From Williamsia muralis (GTDB taxonomy: Bacteria > Actinomycetota > Actinomycetes > Mycobacteriales > Mycobacteriaceae): DNA of 64,000 nt. The stretch covers positions 186,001 to 250,000 of the forward strand of contig NZ_PEBD01000005.1 of assembly GCF_002735905.1 (NCBI RefSeq). Reading direction: 5' to 3'. Every line of letters starts with the position of its first letter. The stretch's first letter is position 1. Below are positions 17,565-26,840 of the stretch, piece after piece. The position numbers and the translations under genes were made by a program. The notes beneath the pieces were generated by a model. It ran no database searches. It saw only the letters and a list, made by a program, of their open reading frames with translations, and had not been told where the DNA came from.

Positions 17565-18475
17565 TGACGCAGACAACCGGGCGTCCGGACGCGTTCAAAC
17601 AGCAAGAGTCGATCGTCGTCGAGTCGGCACCGGGCATCACGATCACCGTGCGTGTCTGGCCCACGACCGACGCCCAGGCACCCGTTGTCCTGATCCTCCC
17701 CGCGATGGCGATGAAGGCCAAGCACTATGCGCCCTTGATCAAAGCACTCAACAAATCTGGCGTGCAGGTGGCCACCTGTGACCTCCGTGCGCAAGGTGAA
17801 GCGCGGCCGGCACTCGCGGACTGTCCCGACTTCGGTTACCGAGAGATGCTCGAAGAAGATCTCCCCGCGATCATCGACGCTGTCTGTCAACGATTTGAGG
17901 CGACCCGGATAGACCTCTTCGGACACAGCCTCGGTGGCCAGCTGGCTCTGCTGCGAACCGCTGCACAAGGCACGCAGGGCGCGGTCGCCTCTGTCACGAT
18001 CATCGGGACCGGCACCGTCTTCTGGCGCGCATTCGGGCCTCGACGCTGGATCGAGGCGCTGTCGACCATCCAGTGGATCGGGCTGGTGGCTCGAGTCAAG
18101 GGATCCTGGCCGGGCGGGATCCTGATACCTGGTCCGATGGCCGGCGGAGTGATGATCGACTGGTCGCGGCATTCGTTGACCGCCCGTTACAGGCCGAAGG
18201 GCACCAAGCTGAACTATGACGAGCTCATCAGCAAGCTCGACCTCCCGGTACTGGCCATCTCGCTGGACGACGACACCCTCGGGCCGAAATCGAACGTCGA
18301 CTTCCTGGTGCGGAAGCTGTCTTCTGCCAAAGTAACTCGCTGGCACATCGAAGGCGACTCTTCAATCACCCATCGCGGTCACGTCGATTGGCTGGCCGAT
18401 TCGCGACTGCTGGCGCCCGTGGTGCGACAGTGGATCGAGACCGGCGAGCTCGCCACACCCGGGCCCGTCGAATGA
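17564..18475 (+). CDS. alpha/beta hydrolase, serine esterase/lipase type (303 aa)
   Basis: The nucleophile elbow is DLFGHSLGGQLAL with Ser122. VLILPAMAMKAKHY carries the oxyanion strand (PAM in place of HG). DDDTLGPKSN and HRGHVDW supply likely Asp and His. A cytosolic hydrolase of a lipid-like ester is likely, but the substrate is unknown. ATG at 17564 overlaps the preceding TGA, and GGAGAGG sits upstream. It ends in an ATGA overlap with the ABC ATPase, so it belongs to the same transcript as the importer. Confidence 0.85.
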   Translation: MTQTTGRPDAFKQQESIVVESAPGITITVRVWPTTDAQAPVVLILPAMAMKAKHYAPLIKALNKSGVQVATCDLRAQGEARPALADCPDFGYREMLEEDLPAIIDAVCQRFEATRIDLFGHSLGGQLALLRTAAQGTQGAVASVTIIGTGTVFWRAFGPRRWIEALSTIQWIGLVARVKGSWPGGILIPGPMAGGVMIDWSRHSLTARYRPKGTKLNYDELISKLDLPVLAISLDDDTLGPKSNVDFLVRKLSSAKVTRWHIEGDSSITHRGHVDWLADSRLLAPVVRQWIETGELATPGPVE

Positions 18476-19638
18476 GCGAACTGTTACTCGATGGGGTGAC
18501 CAAGCGATTCGACGGGACGACGGTACTCGAGTCGATTGATCTGACCGTACCGAGCGGCGAGTTCATGGTGCTCCTGGGACCGAGCGGATGCGGCAAATCG
18601 ACTCTGCTGCGCATCATCGCCGGTCTGGAGACACCGACCGAGGGAAGCGTGGTGATCGATGGCACCGATGTCACGGAAGTACCACCCCGAGAGCGCAATC
18701 TGGCGATGGTGTTCCAGAGTTACGCGCTGTACCCACATCTGACGGTGGCAAAGAACATTGCTTTCCCCTTGCGTACCGCGAAAGTGGCCAAGCAAGAGGC
18801 AAGAAAGACGGTCGAACGTGTGGCCGCATCGCTGGGCCTGTCGGAACTACTCGACCGGCGACCGGGACAGTTGTCGGGCGGTCAGCGGCAGCGTGTCGCA
18901 CTGGCGCGGGCCATGGTTCGCGATCCCGGCGCGTTCCTGATGGATGAACCACTGTCGAATCTGGACGCACGACTGCGTGCGGTCACCCGTACCGAGCTGA
19001 TCGAACTGCACAAGCGCGTAAACAAGACCTTCCTGTACGTCACCCATGACCAGGTCGAGGCGATGACGATGGCTGACCGAATTGCGCTGCTGAACAAGGG
19101 GCGCGTCGAGCAGGTCGGTACTCCGGAGGAGCTGTACGACACCCCCCAGTCGGTGTTCGTCGCGGCCTTCCTCGGCGCCCCACCGATGAACCTCATAGAC
19201 GTCGACATCGTGGTCCAAGCCGGTCGACTGGTCGCACATGTCGGGAACTCGGTTGTACCCCTCGGCATCGAGGCCACGCCGGCGGAGGTGAACACCGCTC
19301 GCTTGACCCTCGGTGTCCGGCCCGAGCGTCTCCGACTGGACGACCGCTTCGAGGAACGCGTCCAGGACCCCACCAGCAACGTGGTGCGACTTCCTGCCGT
19401 GGTGACGCTCACCGAAAACCTCGGTGGCGATGTCCTGCTGCACTGCTCGGTCAACTCGGTCGCGTTGTGCGCCCGGGTGTCCCGGGTCGGCGGTGTCCGC
19501 GACATCACCATCGGATCGGAGATCACTCTCGTCGCGGACAGCTCCGATCTTCATCTCTTCGATCCCGAAAACGGCCGGCGGCTGCAGTGGCAGCACCCGG
19601 CGGCACGACCCGTCCATCCTCAACTCTCTTTTACGTAG
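18472..19638 (+). CDS. ABC importer ATPase, UgpC/MsmK-type (388 aa)
   Basis: The ATPase of a carbohydrate/polyol ABC importer. Walker A is GPSGCGKST, the signature is LSGGQRQRVALARAM, Walker B is AFLMDEPLSNLD, and the switch His is in YVTHDQ. The C-terminal ~130 residues are the OB-fold regulatory domain typical of MalK/UgpC (GVRPERLRLDD). Its length fits this family. The start at 18472 overlaps the hydrolase stop. It energises the two permeases encoded downstream. Confidence 0.93.
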   Translation: MSELLLDGVTKRFDGTTVLESIDLTVPSGEFMVLLGPSGCGKSTLLRIIAGLETPTEGSVVIDGTDVTEVPPRERNLAMVFQSYALYPHLTVAKNIAFPLRTAKVAKQEARKTVERVAASLGLSELLDRRPGQLSGGQRQRVALARAMVRDPGAFLMDEPLSNLDARLRAVTRTELIELHKRVNKTFLYVTHDQVEAMTMADRIALLNKGRVEQVGTPEELYDTPQSVFVAAFLGAPPMNLIDVDIVVQAGRLVAHVGNSVVPLGIEATPAEVNTARLTLGVRPERLRLDDRFEERVQDPTSNVVRLPAVVTLTENLGGDVLLHCSVNSVALCARVSRVGGVRDITIGSEITLVADSSDLHLFDPENGRRLQWQHPAARPVHPQLSFT

Positions 19639-19648
19639 GAGCACTGCC

Positions 19649-21010
19649 GTGAAGGCCAGACTCAAGATCGCCGTGCCGTTGATCGCGTCACTGTTGACGC
19701 TCACCGGTTGTTTGTCGAGTACCTCGGACGAAACAGAAACCTCAGCCATTCCCGAATTGGCGGACGACCAGAAGGTCTCGATCGTCTTCGAGAGCTACAA
19801 CTACGGACTGGCGGGTGCGTGGACGGACACGTTCAACAGCTTGCTCGCAGACTTCTCCAAAGAGCATCCGAACATCACCGTCACCCCGCAGAAGCCGGCT
19901 GGAAACAGTCCCAACCCGGCCACCGACACCATTTCCAGCATCCGCAATCAGATGACCGCCGGCAATCCCCCTGACGTTGCACAGCTGGGATTCTCCGATC
20001 TCGACTTCACGGTGAATCAACTCCAGGCAAAGTCGCTGGATCAATTGGTCGGCGAAGACGCAGTGGACAAGAACTTCGAGGGCACCACGCACCCGTTCGC
20101 TCCGACTGCCCGGACCTTGAGCGACTGGGACGGTCAGACATACGGCGTTCCGTTCGTCTTCTCGACGCCGGTGTTCTACTACAACGCAACACTTTTCCAG
20201 CAAGCCGGCCTGGACCCGAACAACCCGCCGCGTACCTGGGACGAAGTTGCGGTCGCTGCCAAGACCATTGCGGACAAGACGGGCAAGGGCGGCGCCTACA
20301 TCGACTGCCTGACCAAGACCGCCAAGGACTGGTGCTTCCAGAGCCTGGTGCGCTCGAATGGTGGCCGGGTGATCTCCGAGAACCGGGACACGCTGACGTT
20401 TGCCGATCCGGCGGCGGTCGAGGTGGTCAGCATGGCACAGCAGATGGTCAACTCGGGAGCCACTCCGAAGCTGACACAAAAGCAGGGCTATGAAGCATTC
20501 GCTCGCGGCGAGATGGGAATGCTGCTGGAGACGAGCGCCATTCAGGATCAGTTCGTCAAGGGCGCCCAAGACAAATGGGACTTGCGATCCACGACGATGC
20601 CGAGCTTCGGCGACAAGCCCGTCGTGCCGACCAACTCCGGTGCCTCGCTGTTCATCTTCTCGCAGGACCCCGCCAAACAGCGTGCTTCGTGGGAGCTGAT
20701 CAAGTTCCTCACCAGCGAACAGGCCTACGTCAAGATCTCCAGTGGCATCGGCTATCTCCCGCTGCGCACCGGTTTGATGGACGACCCGGCCGGACTGCAG
20801 GAGTGGGCGGCCCAGAACCCGCTCCTCGAGCCGAACCTGGAGCAGCTGAAGTCGATGGAACCGTGGATCTCGATGCCCGGCAATGAATATCTGCAGATTC
20901 GCGACGGGATGATGTCTGCCGTGGAGTCCGCGGTATTCCAGGGTGCCGATCCGGCGACTGCCTTGACGGCCGCGCAGGAGCAGGCGAACACGCTTCTGCC
21001 GGTGTCATGA
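19649..21010 (+). CDS. ABC importer solute-binding lipoprotein, UgpB-like (453 aa)
   Basis: A secreted lipoprotein: KARLKIAVPLIASLLTLTGC is a short basic signal with lipobox L-T-G-C. The mature part begins with a family-typical strand (KVSIVFESYNYGLAGAWTDT) and has FVFSTPVFYYNATLFQQAGL and PRTWDEVAVAAKTI, the signatures of extracellular solute-binding family 1. The resemblance to glycerol-3-phosphate (UgpB) and sugar binders is general; the ligand is not proven. GTG 19649 is chosen for AGGAG upstream. It sits 10 bases after the ATPase gene and its stop overlaps the next start. Confidence 0.9.
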   Translation: MKARLKIAVPLIASLLTLTGCLSSTSDETETSAIPELADDQKVSIVFESYNYGLAGAWTDTFNSLLADFSKEHPNITVTPQKPAGNSPNPATDTISSIRNQMTAGNPPDVAQLGFSDLDFTVNQLQAKSLDQLVGEDAVDKNFEGTTHPFAPTARTLSDWDGQTYGVPFVFSTPVFYYNATLFQQAGLDPNNPPRTWDEVAVAAKTIADKTGKGGAYIDCLTKTAKDWCFQSLVRSNGGRVISENRDTLTFADPAAVEVVSMAQQMVNSGATPKLTQKQGYEAFARGEMGMLLETSAIQDQFVKGAQDKWDLRSTTMPSFGDKPVVPTNSGASLFIFSQDPAKQRASWELIKFLTSEQAYVKISSGIGYLPLRTGLMDDPAGLQEWAAQNPLLEPNLEQLKSMEPWISMPGNEYLQIRDGMMSAVESAVFQGADPATALTAAQEQANTLLPVS

Positions 21011-21870
21011 CCGGGCCCGACCACACCGTCATCCAGCTCACCGACACGCATTTGAGCGGCGGCGGCGATCTGATGCACGGGATGATGGACACAACTCGGA
21101 ATCTGCGTAAGGTTCTCGACCACCTGGACGCGTGGGAAGGGTCGGTGGACGCAATCATCGTGTCCGGCGATCTCGCCGACGCAGGGTCCCCCGAGGCTTA
21201 CCGAACGCTGCGAACGATGTTGGAGCCCACCGCGGCGAGGCTCGGCGCAACGCTCTGTTACGCGATGGGAAATCACGATGACCGCGCCGGGTTCCGCATC
21301 GGCCTGGACCTGAGTCGCAATGGGTCGACCGACCTCGGCGCGCCGTACGATGCGGTCCATCACATCGGTGGACTGCGCATTGTGGTACTCGACAGCACCA
21401 CGCCGGGGCGTCATGACGGCAGTCTCGAGGATGTCCAGCTGGACTGGCTGGCAAAGGTATTAGAGGACAGGGCTCCGCGCGGAACGCTGCTGGTGATGCA
21501 CCATCCACCGGTTCGGTCGCCGGTCGCCACGGTCGACTTTCTCCGGCTGACGGATCCGAGCGCGCTCGAGTCGGTCATCGCCGGCTCCGATGTGCGAATG
21601 ATCCTCTGCGGCCACGCGCACTACACGGGCGCCTCAGCGATATCGGGCATCCCGGTCTGGATCGGGCCGCCGCTGTCGTACCGCACCGATCCGGTACCGC
21701 CGCAGGGACGGCACCGGGCGGGTGTCGGTTTCGGGTTCAGCCGGATCGATCTGTTCGGTGAATCTGCGGTTGCCACATCCGTCGACGTCGTCGGCGTGGA
21801 GGATGTGTACAGCGAACCGCAGTCGGTGGCCCTCGAACGACTGTGGTCGCTCACCCCGAACGCGAACTGA
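21007..21870 (+). CDS. metallophosphoesterase, CpdA/GpdQ-like (287 aa)
   Basis: A calcineurin-like binuclear metal phosphodiesterase. Metal ligands are visible as D13/H15 (LTDTHLSGGG), D55 (VSGDLADAG), N89/H90 (GNHDD), VMHHPPVRSP and CGHAHYTG. Family members cleave cyclic nucleotides or glycerophosphodiesters. Its location inside an importer operon, between binding protein and permeases, favours a glycerophosphodiester or another phosphodiester brought in by the transporter, but this is inferred. ATG overlaps the previous stop. Confidence 0.88.
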   Translation: MTGPDHTVIQLTDTHLSGGGDLMHGMMDTTRNLRKVLDHLDAWEGSVDAIIVSGDLADAGSPEAYRTLRTMLEPTAARLGATLCYAMGNHDDRAGFRIGLDLSRNGSTDLGAPYDAVHHIGGLRIVVLDSTTPGRHDGSLEDVQLDWLAKVLEDRAPRGTLLVMHHPPVRSPVATVDFLRLTDPSALESVIAGSDVRMILCGHAHYTGASAISGIPVWIGPPLSYRTDPVPPQGRHRAGVGFGFSRIDLFGESAVATSVDVVGVEDVYSEPQSVALERLWSLTPNAN

Positions 21871-21876
21871 TCCACG

Positions 21877-22830
21877 ATGTTCGTTCCGGTCGAGACACCG
21901 ACGCCCGTACACAGTTCGACAACCACCCCGGTACCGCCTGTGCGGTCCCGGCGGTGGTCGCGGCTCACGCGGGGCGTCGTGCCCTATCTGTACCTCACCC
22001 CGGCGTTGATCCTCTTGGTGGTGTGGACCTACCGTCCGCTTGTCCAAGCGGTGCAGTTGTCCACCGTGTCATGGAACCTTCTTCCGGCAAGTCCCATGAA
22101 GTCGGTGGGCACCGACAACTACGAGCAGTTGTTCGAACTGCCGGCACTCGGTGATGCTGTGTGGCTGACGGTTGTACTCATCATCGGTCTGCTGCCGTTC
22201 ACCGTGGTGGTTCCGGTGGTGATCGGATTCGCGATGCGGGGTGTCTCGGTACGAAGCTCGCGGATCTACCAGGGGTTCATCTTCGCGCCCTTCCTGGTGG
22301 CGCCGGTAGCAGGGGCAGCGGTGTGGCGTTGGTTGCTCGATCCCAGTGGCGGAATCGTCAACAGGGTCTTGGGAACCGACCACAACTGGATCTACGACAA
22401 GAACACGGCGCAACTGGCGATCATCGTCATCACCGGATGGCACCTGATCGGATTCGCGGTGCTGGCAGTGGCCGCCGGTCTCGCCGGCATCAGCTCGGAC
22501 TACGACGAGGCCGCACAGCTCGACGGAGCGACCCGGCTCCAGATCGGCCGGCGGATCACCCTGCCACTGCTGTCGCCGACTCTCGTGTTCCTCACTCTCA
22601 TGACCATCCTGCTCAGCGCCCAGTGGAGTTTCCCGCTGATCGACACCCTGACCCAGGGTGGGCCGGCCGGTGCGACCACAAACATCTATTACCTCCTCTG
22701 GGACTACGGATTCCACTCATTCAATGCCGGCCTGAGCGCGGCGGCAGGCATCGTCCTGTTCCTCGGATTCGGCGTTGTCGCCGGCTTCTTGGTCTGGCTG
22801 TCGGAACGGATCACCTTCCATGACAACTGA
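21877..22830 (+). CDS. ABC importer permease 1, UgpA/MalF-type (317 aa)
   Basis: A membrane protein with about six transmembrane helices (for example YLYLTPALILLVVWTYRPLV at the N-terminus). The cytoplasmic EAA loop, which docks on the ATPase, is DEAAQLDGATRLQIGRRITL. It begins six bases after the phosphodiesterase and overlaps permease 2 by 11 bases. Together they form the channel of the importer. Confidence 0.93.
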   Translation: MFVPVETPTPVHSSTTTPVPPVRSRRWSRLTRGVVPYLYLTPALILLVVWTYRPLVQAVQLSTVSWNLLPASPMKSVGTDNYEQLFELPALGDAVWLTVVLIIGLLPFTVVVPVVIGFAMRGVSVRSSRIYQGFIFAPFLVAPVAGAAVWRWLLDPSGGIVNRVLGTDHNWIYDKNTAQLAIIVITGWHLIGFAVLAVAAGLAGISSDYDEAAQLDGATRLQIGRRITLPLLSPTLVFLTLMTILLSAQWSFPLIDTLTQGGPAGATTNIYYLLWDYGFHSFNAGLSAAAGIVLFLGFGVVAGFLVWLSERITFHDN

Positions 22831-23719
22831 CAGCATGTTGAAGGCAGAGGACACGGCGGAGCCTGTCCGTCCTCCCCTGCCGACATTGTCCGCCTCGACC
22901 GCGGGCGCGGGACGTGGTGTGCTCGCGCGCATCTGGGGACACCTCACACTGGCGGTCATCGCACTCGCGTGTATGTTCCCGATCTACTGGCTGGTCGCGA
23001 CGTCGCTCCGACGGCCCGGCGACGTCAGCTCTTTGACGCCACTGCCGTGGCCGCTGTCGGTCGAGAACTATTTCGACGCCGCCGACAAAGTCGATGTGAC
23101 GAGGTTGATGCTCAACACTTTTGGTGTTGCGCTTGCATCTACCTGCGGCCAGCTTCTCATCGCGATCCTCGCGTCGTACGCGTTTGCGGTCTACCGGTTC
23201 AAGTTCCAGGGCCTGCTGTACCTGGCGTTCGTCGGCACGTGGTTGGTGCCTTACCAGGTCACCATGCTGCCGAATTACGTTGTGCTGAACCAGTTGGGGC
23301 TGCTCAACACACTGTCCGGGGTGGTTGTCCCAACTCTCAGTTCAGCGCTCGCCGTCCTGATGATGCGCACGCACATGTCCGGGTTCCCGAAGGAACTGAT
23401 CGAAGCGGCACGGATGGACGGACGGTCCTCGTGGTCGATCCTGTGGACAGTCGTGGTTCCGAATCTGCGCCCGGCGTTGGCGGCGCTGGCCATCTTGTTG
23501 TTCATCAACTCCTGGAACGAGTACTTCTGGCCCGCAGTGGTACTCCAATCCAGCAACGACGTCTTGCAACTCGGCCTGCGGAGTTTCATGGGCACCGAAG
23601 GCGATCAGTGGGGGCCGATGATGGCTCTGGCCGGTCTGGCCTGCCTGCCGATCTTCGTTCTCTATGTCATCCTGCAGCGCCACATCGTCAACGCCTTCGT
23701 GCGAAGCGGTCTCAAGTGA
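22820..23719 (+). CDS. ABC importer permease 2, UgpE/MalG-type (299 aa)
   Basis: The second permease has about six transmembrane helices and the EAA motif IEAARMDGRSSWSILWTVVV. The NSWNEYFWPAVV segment is typical of MalG/UgpE-type permeases. ATG 22820 lies inside the end of permease 1; the first frame Met at 22775 has no ribosome-binding site. It closes the importer set. A 93-base gap then precedes the decarboxylase gene, the longest gap in the unit, and could hold an internal promoter. Confidence 0.92.
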   Translation: MTTDSMLKAEDTAEPVRPPLPTLSASTAGAGRGVLARIWGHLTLAVIALACMFPIYWLVATSLRRPGDVSSLTPLPWPLSVENYFDAADKVDVTRLMLNTFGVALASTCGQLLIAILASYAFAVYRFKFQGLLYLAFVGTWLVPYQVTMLPNYVVLNQLGLLNTLSGVVVPTLSSALAVLMMRTHMSGFPKELIEAARMDGRSSWSILWTVVVPNLRPALAALAILLFINSWNEYFWPAVVLQSSNDVLQLGLRSFMGTEGDQWGPMMALAGLACLPIFVLYVILQRHIVNAFVRSGLK

Positions 23720-23812
23720 ATCAGCTCCGGCGATAGCACTGCCCGATCGGTCCATGACAAAGAGCCCCGTCACCCCCTGCCGCGGCGGGCCCGCAGAAGA
23801 CTGGAACGCGAG

Positions 23813-25240
23813 ATGAGGACACTACAGAGCGCTTCTGCCACCGACATCGACAACTTGCTGCGCGCAGTGTGCGACTACAGCATCAACTATCTGGCCGACG
23901 ACAACTCCGAGCGTGTGACGGCCCGCGCCGAGCTAGAGGCCTCCTTCGCCGGGCCACTACCGGACCACGGTCTGGACCCGTGGTCCGTGCTCGGCGAGCT
24001 GTTCACCAAGGGTGAACCCGGGCTGCTGCATTCAGGTGCTCCGACATTTCTCGGCTTTGTCATGGGAGGCGCATACCCGGTGGCCATAGCCACCGAATGG
24101 GTCACCTCTGTGTGGGATCAGTGCGGCGCGCTCTACGCAACCAGTCCGACAGCGTCAGTTGTCGAGGAGACGGTGGCGCGGTGGCTGGTCGACATGTTCG
24201 GCCTACCGGAGGGCACATCGACCGGTATCACCTCCGGTTGCGCCATGGCCAACCTCAGCGGCTTGGCCGCCGCCCGCCACGCCGTGCTGGCCAGGGCCGG
24301 GTGGGATGTGGAGCGCCACGGTCTGTTCGGCGCTCCGGTGCCCCGGGTGCTGGTCAGCCGCGGCTGCCACACGACCGTCTATCGGGCGCTTCGGCTTCTC
24401 GGCATGGCCGGGCAGATTCACCCCGTGGATGTGGACGATCAGGGCCGGATGTCGATTCCGGCACTGGAAGCGACTCTCGCGAACACAACCGGGCCCTTGA
24501 TCGTCTGCGGTCAGGTGGGGAACGTCGACTCCGGATCGGTCGACCGGTTGGACACCATCACCGAACTCGCGCATGCACGGGACGGATGGGTGCATCTCGA
24601 TGCCGCCTTCGGAATGTGGGCGGCCGCGAGTGCTACTGCGCGACAACATGTCGAGGGTTTGGCGTCGGCCGATTCGTGGGCCACAGACGCTCACAAGTGG
24701 CTCAACGTGCCCTACGACTGCGGTTTGGTCTTCTGCGCCGATCCCGAGGCCCATCGCGCCGCGCTGCGCACGACTGCCGACTATCTCACCGTCGCACCCG
24801 ATGGTGCCCGTGATCCCGCCGACTACACACCTGATCTGTCTCGCCGTGCCCGTGGATTGGTGTTGTGGTCCACGTTGCGGCACCTCGGAACACGTGGTGT
24901 TGCCGAGTTGATCGATCGATGCTGTTCGCTGGCAAGACGATTGGCCGATCAGTTGGTACTCGTCGATGGGATCTCGATAGTCAACGACGTGGTACTGAAT
25001 CAGGTGCTGGTCGTATTCGACACCGACGACCCTCATGATCCCTCGATTCGTCTCGACCACATCGTCGAAGCCCTGCAACGCGGTGGCACGGGCTGGGCAA
25101 GTCCCACCGTCTGGCGTGGCACCCCCACGTTGCGGCTGTCGGTGTGCAACTGGCAGACCACTGTCGAGGACATAGACGCCTGCGCAGCGGCAATCATCAC
25201 GGCATACACCGACACCACCGAAAGGCCTCTGGTTCCATGA
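23813..25240 (+). CDS. PLP-dependent decarboxylase, group II (475 aa)
   Basis: A fold-type I PLP enzyme related to aromatic amino-acid, diaminobutyrate and glutamate decarboxylases. PLP-lysine is K295 in TDAHKWLNVPYDCG. H186 (SRGCHTTVYRAL) would stack on the ring. D263 (WVHLDAAFGMW) binds the pyridine nitrogen. GITSGCAMANLSGLAAARHA is the phosphate cup. The expected reaction is decarboxylation of an amino acid to an amine; an aldolase/lyase of a beta-hydroxy amine is an alternative. It is coupled by ATGA to the GNAT gene, pointing to an amine that is then acylated. Confidence 0.88.
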   Translation: MRTLQSASATDIDNLLRAVCDYSINYLADDNSERVTARAELEASFAGPLPDHGLDPWSVLGELFTKGEPGLLHSGAPTFLGFVMGGAYPVAIATEWVTSVWDQCGALYATSPTASVVEETVARWLVDMFGLPEGTSTGITSGCAMANLSGLAAARHAVLARAGWDVERHGLFGAPVPRVLVSRGCHTTVYRALRLLGMAGQIHPVDVDDQGRMSIPALEATLANTTGPLIVCGQVGNVDSGSVDRLDTITELAHARDGWVHLDAAFGMWAAASATARQHVEGLASADSWATDAHKWLNVPYDCGLVFCADPEAHRAALRTTADYLTVAPDGARDPADYTPDLSRRARGLVLWSTLRHLGTRGVAELIDRCCSLARRLADQLVLVDGISIVNDVVLNQVLVVFDTDDPHDPSIRLDHIVEALQRGGTGWASPTVWRGTPTLRLSVCNWQTTVEDIDACAAAIITAYTDTTERPLVP

Positions 25241-25851
25241 CCATTGCTCAACCTTCATCAACTGATCCCATAGTCACCTCGGACCCCGACCTCGAGGCAG
25301 TCGTCGCCACGCTGTCGTGCGCCTTCGCCGACGACCCGGTCATCAAATGGGCCATCCCGGAGGATGTCCCGGAGCGGGCGCGTTACCTCGATGCGTTCTT
25401 CGACATCACCACACGGCAGCTGCTCGACAACGGGGGTGCCGTCGCGGCGACGGCGTCCTACGATGGCGTGCTCGTCTGGTCGGGGACAGAGGCATCGAGC
25501 GAAGAAGACGACATCGCGGTCCTGGCCGAGTTGGAACAGGCATGTGGACCGTGCGGTCCCAGGGTCAGCACGCTCATGGAGACTCTCGATGCGCACCACC
25601 CCACTGATCTGCCGCTGCACGTTCACGCGCTGTACGCAGCGATCCGACCGGAAACCCGCGGTACCGGAGCGCGCGAGATGTTGATCGGCGCCTTCCGTGA
25701 ACTCCGTGTCACGCACGGTTTCGGGGTGTACGCCGAGGCTTCGTCGCTGCGCAGTCTCCGACTGTGGGAACGTCTCGGATCGAAGCGAATCGGCGGCGAG
25801 ATCACACTTCCCGGCGGTCCCAGCCTGTATCCCATCTTTCGGTCCGCGTAG
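25237..25851 (+). CDS. GNAT-family N-acyltransferase (204 aa)
   Basis: The acetyl-CoA binding region lies in LYAAIRPETRGTGAREMLIG (R-x-x-G-x-G/A pattern). N-terminal SCAFADDPVIKWAIP and the C-terminal SSLRSLRLWERLGSKRIG are typical of this GNAT subgroup. It may transfer an acyl group to the amine made by the preceding decarboxylase; that link is inferred from overlap (ATGA) and has no direct proof. Start at 25237 is set by the overlap. Confidence 0.85.
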   Translation: MTIAQPSSTDPIVTSDPDLEAVVATLSCAFADDPVIKWAIPEDVPERARYLDAFFDITTRQLLDNGGAVAATASYDGVLVWSGTEASSEEDDIAVLAELEQACGPCGPRVSTLMETLDAHHPTDLPLHVHALYAAIRPETRGTGAREMLIGAFRELRVTHGFGVYAEASSLRSLRLWERLGSKRIGGEITLPGGPSLYPIFRSA

Positions 25852-25862
25852 GCAGGGAACAG

Positions 25863-26840
25863 ATGACCGACAGTCCCCGCGCACCGCAGGCCCCGCGAAC
25901 CAAGACGGTGAGCAATGCGTATCTGCACCGGCTGCAACGTCGGCACTTTCTGCTGTTCGACATCCTCCCGATCGTCGGAACCCTAGCGGCGCTGGCGTTC
26001 CTCTTCGTACACCCCCTCGGACTCACCGAGCTCGTCTTGTTCTTCTCGCTCTGGTTGCTGACGGGCCTGGGAATCACCGTTGGTTACCACCGGCTCTTCA
26101 CTCATCGCACCTTCAAGGCGAAGCAGTCGGTGATCACCGCGCTGGTGATCCTCGGATCCATGGCGGGTCAAGGAGGAGTGGTCTCGTGGGTCGCCCTGCA
26201 TCGCCGACACCACGAATGCAGTGACCGGGACGGAGACCCCCACTCCCCCAACCTTTATGGTTCCGACGTCAAGGGACGTCTCCGAGGTCTGATGCACTCA
26301 CACTTCCTGTGGATGCGCCGACACGAATATCCGAACGTCGTCCACTACGCACCGGACCTCATCAAGAATCGTGCCCTTGTCCGCGTCGCGCGCCAGTACT
26401 ACTACTGGGTTGCCTTGGGTCTCATCTTGCCCGCCGTGATCGGCGGTGTGGTGTACCAGAGCTGGACCGGGGTGATCAGTGGGCTCCTGTGGGGTGGGTT
26501 GGTCCGGATGTTCGTCCTCGAGCACATCGTCTGGGCCATCAACTCCTTCCTGCACATGTTCGGTACGCGGCCCTACGCGTCGAAGGAGAACAGCCGCAAC
26601 GGCGGAGTGTTCGCCCTTGTGACGCTGGGCGAATCCTGGCACAACAACCACCATGCTTTCCCCGAGTCGGCTTCGTTCGGATTGGACTGGTACCGGCTGG
26701 ACCCGGGTTACTGGCTCATCAGGTTGCTGGCAGCGTGCGGACTCGTCTGGGATGTCGGCCTACCGTCCGACGAACGTAAGGCAGCAAAACGCATCCCCGA
26801 CAACACCTGTGACACCTCGACGAGTGGAGTGCCGGCATGA
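25863..26840 (+). CDS. membrane fatty-acyl desaturase (325 aa)
   Basis: An integral-membrane di-iron desaturase of the acyl-CoA delta-9 type. The three histidine boxes are complete: HRLFTH (76-81), HRRHH (113-117) and HNNHH (260-264). Hydrophobic helices flank them in the usual order. It inserts a double bond into a CoA- or ACP-bound chain with O2. AGGGAAC precedes ATG 25863. Its stop overlaps the start of the free-standing ACP, which suggests the ACP-bound acyl chain could be its substrate. Confidence 0.9.
   Translation: MTDSPRAPQAPRTKTVSNAYLHRLQRRHFLLFDILPIVGTLAALAFLFVHPLGLTELVLFFSLWLLTGLGITVGYHRLFTHRTFKAKQSVITALVILGSMAGQGGVVSWVALHRRHHECSDRDGDPHSPNLYGSDVKGRLRGLMHSHFLWMRRHEYPNVVHYAPDLIKNRALVRVARQYYYWVALGLILPAVIGGVVYQSWTGVISGLLWGGLVRMFVLEHIVWAINSFLHMFGTRPYASKENSRNGGVFALVTLGESWHNNHHAFPESASFGLDWYRLDPGYWLIRLLAACGLVWDVGLPSDERKAAKRIPDNTCDTSTSGVPA

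Noticed and set aside
24203-25261. 352-codon minus-strand ORF
   Set aside because: Antisense of the PLP decarboxylase, whose PLP-lysine and phosphate cup are intact.
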